From the NCBI RefSeq assembly GCF_958298935.1, contig NC_084924.1, positions 29,423,819 through 29,487,818 on the forward strand: 64,000 bases of DNA, in the 5' to 3' direction. The stretch comes from Phragmites australis (taxonomy: Eukaryota; Streptophyta; Magnoliopsida; Poales; Poaceae). This document shows positions 12,098 to 23,957 of the stretch, piece after piece. Every line of letters starts with the position of its first letter. Within the stretch, counting starts at the first letter, position 1. The position numbers were made by a program, and so were the translations under genes. The notes beneath the pieces were generated by a model. That model was not told the origin of the DNA. It was given only the letters and a program-made list of their open reading frames with translations, and searched no databases.

Positions 12098-15000
12098 TGT
12101 CACACCCGGTTTTAACGGACAAAACCAAGTGTGGCTTATGTGTGCCCAGGAAGTTTAACACACATAAGGACGTCATAGGTGAAGTAGCAAAAGCAATACT
12201 TTAATTAAATAAACGTTCACTTCTTACAAATAAAAGACTTCACCTAAGCAACCTCAAAATTAGCCTAAACGACAGCAACTAAACGACAACAGCTGGACGA
12301 AATCATTGGCGACCAACACTCCACAGGCACCGACTGGAAGACATGCTCCTTAGAACACCAGGTCGTCATCTTGGAAATCCTCAAAGTCTTCCACTGAGCA
12401 GCATATGTTTTTGTAGGAGAAAGCAAGGGTGAGCACATAAAGTACTCAGCAAGTGTGGGAAAATAATGACATGCAGGCTTATCTCAAGAGTAGGCTGACA
12501 CATGGTAATATTTGCGTAAATGCAAGTAATTAAAACACATTTGGACACAAAAGCATTAATCAAGTATTAAATGAATGTAACCCAAACAATCCATCATCTA
12601 GCATACAAGGTTCCCCACCTTGCATACCACAACCGTCTAGTACTCCCTGTACTATGACCAAAACCACACCACCTAGTACTCCCTGTACCAGAACCAAAAC
12701 CATCCACCCTCTAATCATGTGAGGATCCAAGTCTCTCATGTCCGTGAGCACGGCTGTCATAACAGTTTTACACTCTGCAGAGGTTGTCCAGCTTTCCCCA
12801 TGAGTCAATGAATTCCATGTTGTCGTGTTTGCAAGACACTTAACACACACCAGTGGTGTGCCACCAAGAATCACTGTATGACACTTTCCACTAACCAGAG
12901 ACTAATCCAGTATGTGTCTACCCACTAGGTTTCACTGCCAGGCTTTACGCGAGCAAAGCTCCTACCCAGAAGCCCCCTTTTGTGCCGACCCAACACACAC
13001 TGGACAGACTCTAATCAGTATGTCACGCCTTACCCATATCAGTCTCGTGGTTGGTACGTTACTTCTTGGGTTGTCGCTCCATGAACCGGTCCTTACTTAG
13101 GTTACTTGAGCAAACACTAAACCAACATCATAACCATGACAACCATCAACACCACTTTCCTCAAGGCCTAAGGTTCCATGTTGCTAGACCATTAACATAT
13201 TAACCATCATTATTGCATATGTTCATTAGTCAAGATTATGACACTTTTCAACATCCCAAAAGCATGGCTAAGCAATCTACCCATAAAAGACACCTAACCA
13301 TAAACCATCTAGGTTCCAAGGGATGATAGGGGAAAATCTAGGGAAAACCCTAACATAGGTGACTACCCATCATATTGACACTGCATGCAATTTTGTAAAA
13401 CAAAATAATTAAAAACATAGGTTCAATATGATCAAAGACACTTGCCTTCTCCTTGCTGCTGCTCAGTGTATTCTTGCTCCTCGTCTTGATGTTTCTCAAA
13501 TTGATCCGGGACGTTGTCGGCTAATCGCACAATAACCGGCAAACAAACAAAAAGATACACTAAGAACAGAGCACAAAACAAAAGAATAATGAGATAAAAA
13601 CTGGTTAGAAAGAAAGAGCACTGAAAAACAAATCCATTGGCGCAAGAATCGCTTAAATCGGAGCTACGATGAAAAAGTTAGGGCTAAAACAAGTCTAGGG
13701 TTAAATCTAGAAAAGAAAAGGGCTTTTGTAAAAACAGAAAGTTCAGGGACCTTTTTTTGTAAAAATAGAGGGACCTAAATGTAATTATGAAAAAATATAG
13801 GGACTTAACTGTAAAAAGATAGGGCTCTTTTTGTTATTTTAGAAAAGTCTAGGGGCTAAATTGCAAAATTACCAATTAAAGGAATTATCAGATTTATTTT
13901 TATACTGAAAAAGGCTTGAAATACTGACTGGGCAGCTTTGGCTGACGTGGCCTAGTGACAGGGACGACACATCAGCAGAGAGGGCTAGGTAGCAGCTGAG
14001 GTGGCTGGATGACATGGCATGGTGGCTGACTGGATTAAGTAGCGACACGTGGCAGCCTCGGGTTGGTCAGCGAAGGGGTATAGATGGGATCTAATCTGGG
14101 CCGTGGGTTTCGGATCTGACAGCTAAGCTCAAAGGGGACGGTCGGCGGAGGGGTTCGCGGCGGAGCCGAGCTCGGCACGGCGGTGACACGCCAGAGCAGG
14201 GGGAAAAAGGTTGTCGCCGGCTTCAATCTTCGACGACGAGCAGCGGAAAAGATTCGGGGGAGCGTGGGGTATCGATTTTGAGGCTTACCGAAAGCGGCGC
14301 GGCACCAGAGAGGCTTGGCGACGACGGCGACGACTTCGGGCGGTTGGAGTTTCGCGGGGAGGGCGCTACGGCTTCGGGAACTCGTTGATGAGTTGGGGAA
14401 TAGCTGTGTGGTGCTTCGGGGGAGGCGTAGGGGTGCACATATATACGCGGGGAGGCTCGGGTTGGCCGGGCGAGTCCGAGTAGGGTTCGGTGGCGGTGGG
14501 GCCAAATTCGAGCTCGGTTTCCTCGTTTAAACGCGCAATCTTTAGGGATAAGGCCGGTTAGAGATAGAGGAGGTCTAGGGCTTTGATTTGGCAATTTTCT
14601 AGAAGCTCTAGGGTTCGGGATGACTTGGATTTGAATCGGGAGGCGGCGTCTGGCGCGTGTTCGTGTCCGAGACGGAGTCAGACCGAAGGAAGAAGAAGGG
14701 CCTGACAAGCGGGGCCCGCATGGCGGTGGCACAGGTGAAGGCAGCGTTGGCGGGGGCGTCTTCGACATGCTGGCTGGCGCAGGCGAATGGGTTGAGGCAG
14801 GGGCGCGGCCCAGGTGGAAGAGAAGGCCGAGGTCGGCTGCTGGGCTGAGGCCGAAGAGAAGCCGGGCCGGGAAAAAGAAAAGGCAGCCCGAGAAGGATTT
14901 CTTCTTTTTTTCTTTTCTTTCTAACTTCAAATTCAAAATCAAAGCAAAAACTCTTGAAATAAATTTCATCAAAAACCAAATAAAAATCCTATTTGCCTAA

Positions 15001-15153
15001 TGCAGCATGAATGCAAAATAATCATTTATATCCTATGTCAAATATATATTCTTTCATATAAAATAGGATTTCTCTCTTTTAAATTATTTAAACTCTTTTT
15101 AAATTTTAGCAAATTTTAAGAATTTATAAAGGTAGAAAAATTAGGCTGTTACA
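12098..15153 (-). repeat. 3' LTR of element B
   Basis: It pairs with 28519-31584 over the full length with scattered substitutions and small indels. The plus-left end is TGTCACACCC and the plus-right end is TGTTACA. The GC-rich block at 14050-14900 makes long chance frames on both strands, which are mirrored in the other LTR and are not genes. Confidence 0.92.
14438..14446 (-). promoter_or_regulatory. Candidate TATA box in element B 3' LTR
   Basis: On the minus strand GTATATATG sits in a GC-rich setting inside the LTR. The second LTR conserves CTATATATG at 30855-30863. Position and orientation suit a Pol II promoter for the element's own transcript. No start site was measured. Confidence 0.45.
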
Positions 15154-15168
15154 ATCCTACCCCCTTGG
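15154..15168 (-). other. Polypurine tract of element B
   Basis: Minus-strand CCAAGGGGGTAGGAT abuts the LTR start TGTAACA. It also forms the last codons of the integrase frame, which runs on a few residues into the LTR. Confidence 0.75.
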
Positions 15169-15682
15169 AATGAATTTCGCCCTCGAGATTCACACGGAGC
15201 AGGGAAGAGATGAGGAAACTCCGCTTTCAGATCTTCTTCTCTTTCCCAAGTTGCTTCATCTTCCGAGTGGTGACTCCATTGCACTTTGCACATTGGTATT
15301 ACCTTGGTTCTGGTTACTCTTTCTGATCTCTCAAGAATCTTCTCAGGATATTCTATATAGGAGAGATCTTCGTGAACATCCAATTCCTCCATTGGTAATT
15401 GTTCCTCCGGTACTCAAAGATACTTCTTCAACTGGGAAACATGAAAAACATCGTGCACATCTGATAACTGAGGCGGTAATTCCAACTGATAAGCCACGTC
15501 TCCCCTCTTATCCAAGATCTTGAAGGGTCCAATGAATCTTGGTGATAACTTTCCTTTAACCTTAAATCTACGAAGACCCCTTATAGGCGAAACCTGAAGG
15601 TAGACGAAATCTCCAATTTCGAAAACCAATTCTCTTCGCCTGTTATCAGCATAACTTTTATGTCTGGATTGTGCAATCCTCG
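15169..15682 (-). pseudogene. Integrase C-terminus and chromodomain of element B
   Basis: The minus-strand frame resumes after the CRM-like insertion with AQSRHKSYADNRRRE, then FVYLQVSPIRGLRRFKV, RFIGPFKI and VFHVSQLKKYL. An in-frame TGA follows at about 15411-15413. The frame then gives a clear chromodomain: YPEKILERSER, then MCKVQWSHHSEDEATWERE, ending EFPHLF. Chromodomains of this kind bind chromatin marks and are thought to guide integration. The left half of the integrase is at 23363-23957. TSD copies CCTCG at 15678-15682 and 23358-23362 mark the break. Confidence 0.88.
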
Positions 15683-16591
15683 TGATGGGATTGTTGGCCT
15701 GATCTTCCGATAGGTAGCGATAAGTCGGTAGGTGGAGAAGTCGACGTTGATGATCCAAAGGCTTCGACCCGAACAGATCGTCTCCCTTGCAATCACTACA
15801 CCACAGCTCCGTTGGTTATCAACCGTGTCGCGCGGTTGACCTCGCCAAGAAGGCTTAATCCCTGCAAGCATACCGAGAACACAAGCAAGAACGTAGAAGA
15901 TGCGATCTAAAATATTGCGAATAGAATTCAAGCACTTGAAGTTAGGGTTCCACAAACACTTGCGGTGGCCTAGTCGGTCCGGAACAAGAGCGAAAATCTC
16001 ACAATCTGTGTGTAGATCAATATCTAAGCAAAACCCAACCCTAATTGGGGTGGCGGCTACTGTGTATAAGAGACTAGGGTCAGCCAAGGACCCCTGGACG
16101 CATCCCTAATGGACTCCAACACGTTACACGGCCCAACAGGCCAAAAGATGGTGGCGCAGCACCCTGACAGATTCTGGACGTCCACTTGTTTCGACGATTA
16201 TTGTTGACTCAGAAAGAATTTGGATATGGGACCAGTCCCGTTGGAAATCCTATCTCCTTAGCTTTCCAACCATATGGAGAACGTCGAAAACGGAGTCCGT
16301 ATGCGTCCTGGGCGACGATTTTAGTGCAGTCTAGTCCTGGACTCCGAAACGGACTCGAACTTGATTGGACCTCCACATTGGCTTGGGCGCCCTTGCTGGT
16401 CTTCTCCCGTGTTCCTAAGTAACAATACATCACAATTATTCAGTAGCATCCCATCCTTATCAAAATATAAAGGAACACTAAGGAACGAGCTCACCTCATG
16501 ATTTAGTTGACGTGCACGAGCTCGTGTCAATGGACCTATTGTTGGAGGAATACTCGGTGTGTGTGTATCCGAAAGAGTGATGTCCTCATCA
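15683..16591 (-). repeat. 3' LTR of the CRM-like element
   Basis: Pairs with 22445-23357. The ends are TGATGGG (plus left) and CTCATCA (plus right). The right part (16321-16591) also encodes the last roughly 90 residues of the integrase reading frame. Confidence 0.92.
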
Positions 16592-17976
16592 TCCTCCCCC
16601 TCTTGAATTGGAGTCGTCTTTGATGCAATGTCATCTTTTTCTCCCAAGTAAGGCTTCAAATCTGAAATGTTAAATGTGGGACTAACCCCATAATCTGTAG
16701 GCAACTCAAGCTTATATGCATTATCATTGATCTTTTCCACAATTTTAAAAGGACCATCAGCTCGAGGCAGCAATTTAGACTTTCTCAAATTACGAAACCT
16801 ATCTTTGCGCAAATGTAACCACACAAGATCACCAATTTCAAAAGTAATATGTTTCCGACCTTGGCTACCATAAGTTCTATACTTCTCATTCATCTTTTCA
16901 ATATTTTCCTTAGTCAACTCATGCATTTTCAGAATCAAATCAACACGTGTCTTAGCATCAAAATTCAATTTCTCGGAAGTTGGTAAAGACAGTAAATCAA
17001 TAGGGGCACGGGGATTAAAACCATACACTACCTGAAACGGACTTACCTTGGTGGTGGAGTGAACTGATCTGTTGTAAGCGAACTCAATATGGGGTAGACA
17101 CTCTTCCCACATCCTCAATTTTTTCTTCAAAACAGCCCGCAACATGGTGGATAATGTGCGGTTCACAACATTTGTTTGTCCGTCGGTTTGAGGGTGACAT
17201 GTCGTCGAAAACAGCAGCTTTGTCCCAAGTTTATTCCAAAGTGACCTCCAAAAGTGGCTCAAAATTTTTGCATCATGATCCGAAACAATGGTGTTAGGCA
17301 CTCCATGCAAGCGAATGATTTCCCTGAAAAACAAATCAGCTATGTGTGTAGCATCATCGCTCTTGTGACAAGGTATAAAATGTGCCAGTTTTGAAAAATG
17401 ATCCACAACGACAAATATACTATCCCTCCCCCTCTTGGTCCTAGGCAATCCTAAAACAAAATCCATAGAAATATCCTCCCAAGACACACTAGGAATAGGA
17501 AGAGGCATATAAAGTCCATGTGGCTTCAAGCGAGACTTAGCTTTATTGCAAGTAGTGCAGCGTGCCACGTAGCGCTCGACGTCGTGCCTCATCTTAGGCC
17601 AAAAGAAGTGAGCAGCCAGTACATCCTCGATTTTCTTCACTCCAAAATGTCCTATCAAACCACCTCTATGCGCTTCCTGCAAGAACAATAGGCGAATAGA
17701 GCTAGCTGGGATGCATAGCCTGTTAGCACGGTATAGCAATCCATCATTCAGCACATATTTATTCCAAGTTCTTCCTTCTTTACAATGTTCAAAATCATCT
17801 TTAAAGTCCAAATCAGTAGCATATAATCCTTTAATTGTTTCTAAACCAAAAATCTTATGATCGAGTTGGGACAGCATGGTATAACGTCTAGATATCGCAT
17901 CTGCAATGACATTGTCTTTACCTTTCTTGTGTTTAATGATATAAGGAAATGACTCTATATTCAACCCATTTAGCAT
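16321..17976 (-). pseudogene. Integrase of the CRM-like element, extending into the LTR
   Basis: An uninterrupted minus-strand frame of 551 codons. It starts in the end of RNase H (HKKGKDNVIADAISR). A zinc-binding domain follows (H-H then CTTCNKAK, residues about 106-145), then the DDE core with Asp172 (MDFVLGLP) and Asp233 (VSDHDAK). At the third catalytic position, 36 residues on, is Asn269 (DGQTNVVNR) where this family has Glu. The C-terminal domain shows GPFKIVEKI and YKLELP. The last roughly 90 residues, including GPLTRARARQLNHEV, are read from the 3' LTR. Open as a frame, but probably catalytically dead because of the Asn. Confidence 0.85.
16592..16602 (-). other. Polypurine tract of the CRM-like element
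   Basis: Minus-strand GAGGGGGAGGA lies immediately upstream of the 3' LTR. It is also translated as part of the integrase tail. Confidence 0.7.
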
Positions 17977-18443
17977 GACATTTGTTCAGTTTGGCTTGGC
18001 TTCTAATATGTTTCAAAGCTTAATGATCAGAATGAATAATAAACTCCTTGGGCCAAAGATAATGTTGACATGTTTCTAAAACTCGCACTAAAGCATACAA
18101 CTCCTTATCATAAGTCGAATAATTCAGAGATGGCCCATTCAATTTCTCACTAAAATAAGCAACGGGTTTACCTCCTTGTAGTAGCACTCCTCCAATTCCA
18201 ATGCCGCTAGCATCACATTCTAATTCAAAAGTCTTACCAAAGTCCGGAAGTTGGAGTAGAGGTGCATGCGTAAGCTTCCCTTTCAGCGTATTAAAAGCTT
18301 GTTCTTGTGCTGGCCCCCATTGGAACGGAACGCCCTTCTTTGTCAACTCATTGAGTGGGGCAACAATTGAGTGGGGCAACAATGGTGCTGAAATCTCTCA
18401 CAAAACGCCGATAGAACCCTGCAAGGCCATGAAAGCTTCTCAC
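17977..18443 (-). pseudogene. RNase H region of the CRM-like element
   Basis: The frame [29 protein letters not shown] and [15 protein letters not shown] is the RNase H domain. It ends at an in-frame TAA near 18017-18019 (after IIHSDH). The next segment, KHIRSQAKLNKCHAKWVE, is followed by a frameshift into the integrase frame. At 18352-18386 a 16-base direct duplication (TTGAGTGGGGCAACAA twice) shifts the frame between the end of reverse transcriptase and RNase H. Confidence 0.8.
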
Positions 18444-19463
18444 CTATGTGATAGTCCCAGGGGTCGGCCAGCTCTTGATGGCTTCAATTTTAGCTTCATC
18501 CACTTCAATTTCCTGTGGAGTAACAACATAGCCAAAAAAAGCAACTCTATTCGTGCAAAAGGTGCACTTGTCAAGGTTAGCAAACAAACGTGCCTCTCTC
18601 AAAGCAGTAAAAACAGCACGTAGATGATCAATGTGTTCTTCATGTGACTTGCTATAGATCAAAATATCATCAAAGTACACCACCACAAATCTTCCTATGA
18701 AAGCGCGTAAAACCTCATTCATCAATCTCATGAAAGTGCTAGGTGCATTAGTTAAACAAAAAGGCATCACTAACCACTCATATAGACCGAACTTAGTTTT
18801 GAAAGCAGTTTTCCATTGATCTCCCAATTTCATTCTTATTTGGTGGTAACCACTACGCAAGTCAATCTTCGTGAAAATAATAGAACCACTCAACTCATCA
18901 AGTATGTCGTCTAGCCTAGGAATAGGGTGACGATACCTTATTGTGATATTATTAATGACTCTACAATCAACACACATGCGCCATGTACCATCTTTCTTAG
19001 GAACCAAAAGAACAGGAACAACACAAGGACTAAGGCTCTCTCGTACGTACCCACGGTCCAACAAGTCTTGGACTTGTCGCTGAATTTCCTTAGTCTCCTC
19101 CGGATTGGTCCTATATGCAGTGCGGTTTGGCAAAGTCGCTCGCGGGATCAAATCTATTTGGTGCTCTATCCCTCTCATTGGTGGCAGCCCCGGGGGTATC
19201 TCAGCTGGAAAGACATCCTTATACTCCTGCAAAAGGTTAGTGACAACAGCAGGCAAAGAGCTAGGTATATCATCAATTGAAAATAAAACCTCTTTGCATA
19301 CCAAAGCATAGCACAAAGCATCATTATCTTGAATTTCAGCAAAGTCAAATTTAGTAGCAAGCATAACACCACCCTTTAACTTAATGCCTTCGGACCTAGG
19401 TGTGTTCTTCTCTTTCTTAGGTGGGAAAACAGATTGAGCTACTTGCTGATTTTCAGATTCCAA
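18444..19463 (-). pseudogene. Reverse transcriptase of the CRM-like element
   Basis: The 339-codon open frame includes LVPKKDGTWRMCVDCRVINN, TKIDLRSGYHQIRM, FGLYEWLVMPFCLTNAPSTF and the catalytic box VVYFDDILIYS (Asp pair within residues 243-246). It ends WPTPGTIT followed by TAG at about 18441, where this family usually reads through. Its start is set by a frameshift from the protease frame at about 19440-19490. All core motifs of the polymerase palm look intact. Confidence 0.88.
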
Positions 19464-20218
19464 AACACGTTCTTTCTTTTCTTTTCAGCTAGCGCTTTAT
19501 CACATTGCACAATTTCAGCAGGTGTCAAAGGAAGCAAAGTGATTTTCTTTCCCTTGTGCATGAGAGAGTATTTATTACTTCTACCATGGTGTGTAGCATC
19601 GGTATCAAATTCCCAAGGATGGCCTAACAAAAGTGAACATGCTTGCATAGGCACTACATCAAAATTAGCATAATCATGGTAGGAACCAATAGAAAAATGT
19701 ACTCTCGCAGATTGTGTTACCTTAACCTTGCCGCTGTTATTGAACCACTGAATGTAGTATGGATGAGGATGTGCACGTGTTGGCAAGGTAAGATTCTTCA
19801 CAAGATCGGAGCTCAAGAGGTTGTTGCAACTCCCGCCATCAATTATAGTACGAACACGTGCATCTTGGACAATGAGGAATGTTTGGAATAGATTATGGCG
19901 TTGTAGCTGCTCTGCTTGCTCCATTTGAGAACTCAAAACTCGCTTCACAATGAAGGTGCGTGCTGCATAACTCTCTGTGGCAGCAGTACTACTAATCTCC
20001 TCCTCCTCACTATCCATGTCATGATCGGCAACAAGATTAGCTTCAAATGCATATTCTTCCTCGACATCACTATGACTAACATAACCACCATCTGCTGTTG
20101 CGGAGTATGCTCGCTGGCTTGGGCGATCCTTCATGACGTGGCCAATACCTTGGCAGTGACGGCACACAATGCCCGTTGTACGACCCATGGTAGCTGCACT
20201 TGAAGAAGAGCTTGGCAT
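19439..20218 (-). pseudogene. Zinc knuckle and protease region of the CRM-like element
   Basis: This frame holds CRHCQGIGHVMKDRPSQ, a zinc knuckle (C-x2-C-x4-H-x4-R) whose last Cys is replaced by Arg. An acidic linker follows, then the aspartic protease active site IIDGGSCNNLLSSDLV (Asp-Gly-Gly in place of Asp-Ser/Thr-Gly, as in several plant gypsy clades), and later SLLLGHPWEFD. A TAG at about 20222-20224 cuts it from the gag frame, in the same phase. It ends by frameshift before reverse transcriptase. Confidence 0.8.
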
Positions 20219-20224
20219 TGGATC

Positions 20225-21172
20225 CTACGAAACAGTAGATTTGCTCACCTCACGTGATGATGGTGATGCTCCTGCTGAACGCGCCCGAGTGTTGGAGGAG
20301 GGGGCAGCAGATCGTGTAGATGTAGAAGGGAATCTTTTTGCTTGTCCCGGTGGTACTCGTGAAGTAGATGTACTCCCAAAATTGTTCCTCAATTTCTGCA
20401 CCGGTTGTCGACCCTGCAGTTCTTTTTCTGCCAAGATAGCAAAATGGAACAACCTATTGGTAGTATTGTAATCTTTATAATCAACAAGGTCCTGAATTTC
20501 ACGTCTCAACCCGGAGTAAAAACGAATCATGGTAAACTCATCATCCTCCTGTATATTACAACGAAGCATAGCAATTTGAAGCTCTTGATAGTAATCATGC
20601 ACAGATTTAGAACCTTGATTTAAGCGCTGTAATTTCTTTTTCAATTTACGTGTATAATCCGGAGGAATAAATCTATTGCGCATGGCACGCTTTAGTCTAG
20701 GCCATGATTCAGGTTCTAAGCCACTAGAAACTAAACCATTCCACCAAATAATAGCATAATTCGTGAACTCACAAGTGGCTAGTCTAACTCTATGCATTGA
20801 AAACTTAATCTTAGAATAAGGATCATCGCGACCATTGCGATTAACATTATTACCTCCGTTACCTTGACGACATTGTTGTTGTTCACGACGTAATTGTTCA
20901 GCAGGACGACGTTACTCAGCACGCGCATCTTGCCCAACAAAAACCTCACCATCTTCCTGGTCACCATCTCCGTCACCATTATTATTATCATCATGTGAAT
21001 GTTCATCATCATGTGGTGGTTATCGCAACTCAAGGTCGTTCACTCGCGTGACAAGGTTAGCAATGCTTGTTCTAATGTTTATCAATAGTCTAGTGTGATC
21101 CTGCAAGGCTTTGTTGAGTTCTTCCTTGGACACACAATCCTTAAAATCCGACGGAGAGCCATCACCTGACAT
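20225..21172 (-). pseudogene. gag of the CRM-like element (broken)
   Basis: The frame begins at ATG 21172 with MSGDGSPSDFKDCVSKEEL and continues in phase through two TAA codons (near 21020 and 20911) into KFSMHRVRLATCEFTNYAIIWWNGL. It then shows the capsid-like stretch RFIPPDYTRKLKKKLQRLNQGSKSVHDYYQEL and EDDEFTMIRFYSGLRREIQDLV. A Ser/Pro-rich linker ends at the TAG before the zinc knuckle. The Asn/Asp-rich part between the two stops matches (AAT)n and (GAT)n runs near 20950-21010. Confidence 0.82.
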
Positions 21173-22432
21173 GGTTAGTAGAAAATAAAGGATAACACAA
21201 TATTATCCCTATCAACTACTAGGTGGTGGAAGGTGGAATCACACACACTCAAGCGTCTTACCACGCTCTTACAAATGTTCTTACCAATGCAGCAAGGAGG
21301 AACAACCGGTGACAAGTCTAGAAACCGTGTGAAGCGTGGGATGATTGCAAGAGTGAACCTGTTCGGATCAAAGGAGGTGGAGCTTGGAAAGGCACAATAT
21401 GGTAGCAAGGATTAGCAATAACTGTAATCAGATGAGCAAAGCTGAATAAGTGTCCAAAGTATGAATCATAGTTGCTGGTCTATCACCTGTCCCTAGTCCT
21501 AGCACAACAGCTGAAACAAAGCTAAACAGGATGATCAGATAAAGCACAAGATGGAAAGACACAACAAACAGCACAATTATTTGGGTGTTCTCTATGTGCT
21601 CCTCTTTTTTTGTCTTTTAGCACTAGTAGAAATCACGAATTTTTTTTTGTATTTTTCTGATATTTTTTTCTGAACTAGGAGCACACAAGAAACAACCACA
21701 GAAATTTTCAGTGCAAACGGATGCAAAATGTGGCCTATAGAAAATCAAGCACGTTCTTTGAAAAGCGTGCGAAAACTTCGCTACTCGAATACTCAATCTT
21801 CCAAGCCGAATTTGGGAAAAAAAATTTGGCGGAACCCGGCAAGGCCGGGGAGCAACGGATGTAACTTTTTCTGTAGATGTCCGTGAAATTTTTTTTTGCC
21901 TGATTCTGAGTCCGTATGAGAAAGTTATGGCCGTTTTACTTAACCCCTGTCGAGTTAGGGTTTTTTTTTAAAGCACCTCTTGCAGAAATTGTTCTCGTTA
22001 AGGTATGGCAAGCAATAGGATCGCGAGATGAAGAAGGAGGGCAGCGGTGGGAGGGCAATTGATACAAGGCAGCTTGCGACCTATCTAGGGTTGGCGTGGC
22101 GGAAAGTAACACAAGGCGGCTCGCGGTGGCAAATCGAGTAATGTGGTGGCTCAACTTGTTGGTGGGGATGGTGGTGATGGGATAGCGGCGTGATCAAAAT
22201 AGCACGGAGCGTTGACTAAAGACCAAGAATACGACTCTAAACTAGCAACAAGACTCGACCACGGACACAAACTCAACAACGCGTAACTGAAAACAAAAAT
22301 TGCAAAAGCACAAAGGGTTCTAGGGCAGCGGAAATTGACGGAATTTTTTTTTGGCTTTTTCTGGACTCTAGGTAATGAAAAACAGACTATTCTAAAGGGG
22401 AAAACGAAATTACCTAACAGGCAACCTGAAAA
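21173..22432 (-). other. 5' untranslated leader of the CRM-like element
   Basis: About 1.26 kb between primer-binding site and gag. I see no credible coding frame, only short chance frames and homopolymer T tracts near 21605-21670 and 22340. An untranslated leader of this length is common in plant gypsy elements. Confidence 0.6.
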
Positions 22433-22442
22433 TCTGATACCA
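22433..22442 (-). other. Primer-binding site of the CRM-like element
   Basis: Minus-strand TGGTATCAGA, two bases inside the 5' LTR, matches the 3' end complement of plant initiator tRNA-Met, the usual gypsy primer. Confidence 0.75.
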
Positions 22443-22444
22443 GT

Positions 22445-23357
22445 TGATGGGATTGTTGGCCTGATCTTCCGATAGGTAGCGATAAGTCGATAGGTGGAGA
22501 AGTCGACGTTGATGATCCAAAGGCTTTGACCCGAACAGATCGTCTCCCTTGCAATCACTACACCACAGCTCCGTTGGTTATCAACCGTATCACGCGGTTG
22601 ATCTCGCCAAGAAGGCTCAAATCCTGCAAGCGTACCGAGAACACAAGCAAGAACGTAGAAGATGCGATCTGAAATATTGCGAATAGAATTTAAGCACTCA
22701 AAGTTGGGGTTCCACAAACACTTGCGGCGGCCTAGTCGGTCCGGAACAAGAGCGAAAATCTCACAATCTGTGTGTAGATCAAAATCTAAGCAAAACCCAA
22801 CCCTAATTGGGGTGGCGTCTACTGTATATAAGAGACTAGGGTCAGCCAAGGACCCCTAGACGCGTCCCTAATGGACTCCAACATGTTACACGGCCCAACA
22901 GGCCAAAAGATGGTGGCGCAGCACCCTGACAGATTCTGGATATCCACTTGTTTCGACAATTACTGTTGACTCAGAAATAATTTGGACATGGGACTAGTCC
23001 CGTTGGAAAGCCTATCTCCTTAGCTTTCCAACCATATGGAGAACATCGAAAACGGAGTCCTTATGCGTCCTGGGCGACGATTTTAGTGCAGTCTGGTCCT
23101 GGACTCTGAAACGGATTCGAACTTGATTGGACCTCCACCTTGGCTTGGGCGCCCTTGCTGGTCTTCTCCCGTGTTCCTAAGTAACAATACATCACAATTA
23201 TTCAGTAGCATCCCATCCTTATCAAAATATAAAGGAACACTAAGGAACGAGCTCACCTCATGATTTAGTTGACATGCACGAGCTCGTGTCACTGGACCTA
23301 TTGTTGGAGGAATACTCGGTGTGTGTGTGTGTATCCTAAAGAGTGATGTCCTCATCA
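22445..23357 (-). repeat. 5' LTR of the CRM-like element
   Basis: Full-length partner of 15683-16591. It differs from it by about 38 substitutions by hand count, mostly transitions, and by a slightly longer (GT)n run near 23316. Confidence 0.92.
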
Positions 23358-23362
23358 CCTCG

Positions 23363-23957
23363 GATTTTCTCGAATCATCTGGACTTGCTTTTCTGCATCT
23401 CGTAGGACCTCTGGGCCAAAAACCTGACTCTCTCCCGTCTCATTCCAGAACAGCGGTGTTCCATATTTCCTTCCATACAAGGCTTCAAACGGAGACATTT
23501 GGAGGCTTGTCTGATAGCTGTTGTTATACGAGAACTCGGCATAAGGCAGACTTTTGTCCCAACTCTTTCCATACTTCAGAGCACACGCCCTCAGCATATC
23601 TTCCAATATCTGATTTACCCTTTCTATCTGACCATCTGTTTGAGGATGATAGGTAGAACTAAAATTCAACTTTGTGTCCATAGACTCATATAGCTTCTGC
23701 AAAAACTTGGAGGTAAACTGAGTTCCTCTATCCGAAACAATCTTCTTTGGTACTCCATGCAAACATACTATTCTTGACATATACAACTCTGCTAGTTTAG
23801 CTCCACTATATGTAGTCTTTACTGGAATAAAATGGGCAACCTTTGTCAACCGATCAATTAGCACCCAAATAGAATCATATCCATTCTGGGTACGGGGCAA
23901 TCCAACAATGAAATCCATACCGATCTCTTCCCATTTCCATTCAGGTATCTTCAAGGG
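23363..23957 (-). pseudogene. Integrase core of element B
   Basis: This frame encodes the catalytic core. It shows Asp14 in IGMDFIVGLPRT, Asp75 in KIVSDRGTQF and Glu111 in TDGQIERVNQ, numbering from the Met at 23954, so the DD35E triad is complete. Then come YAEFSYNNSYQTSLQMSPFEALYGRK and WNETGESQVFGPEVL. It is joined in frame to the upstream segment through a TAA at 23955-23957, at a place where relatives have Gln. It is cut on its C-terminal side by the CRM-like insertion. Confidence 0.88.

Larger units (their letters stand above)
15683..23357 (-). mobile_element. Nested CRM-like Ty3/gypsy retrotransposon in element B
   Basis: A 7675-base minus-strand element with LTRs of 909 and 913 bases beginning TGATG and ending CATCA. 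It has a perfect target duplication CCTCG, a primer-binding site (TGGTATCAGA) and a polypurine tract. The domain order is gag, zinc knuckle, protease, reverse transcriptase, RNase H, integrase. The size, the TGATG/CATCA ends and an integrase frame that runs on into the 3' LTR all recall the CRM (centromeric) clade of chromoviruses. Coding is broken by several stops and frameshifts. My hand count gives about 38 differences between the LTRs, near 4%. The clade call is an inference. Confidence 0.85.

Noticed and set aside
14223..14972. A 249-codon minus-strand frame and several plus-strand frames in the GC-rich part of element B's 3' LTR
   Set aside because: They lie wholly in the LTR, are mirrored with different breaks in the other LTR at about 30640-31342, and show Pro/Arg/Ser-rich composition typical of chance frames in GC-rich DNA.
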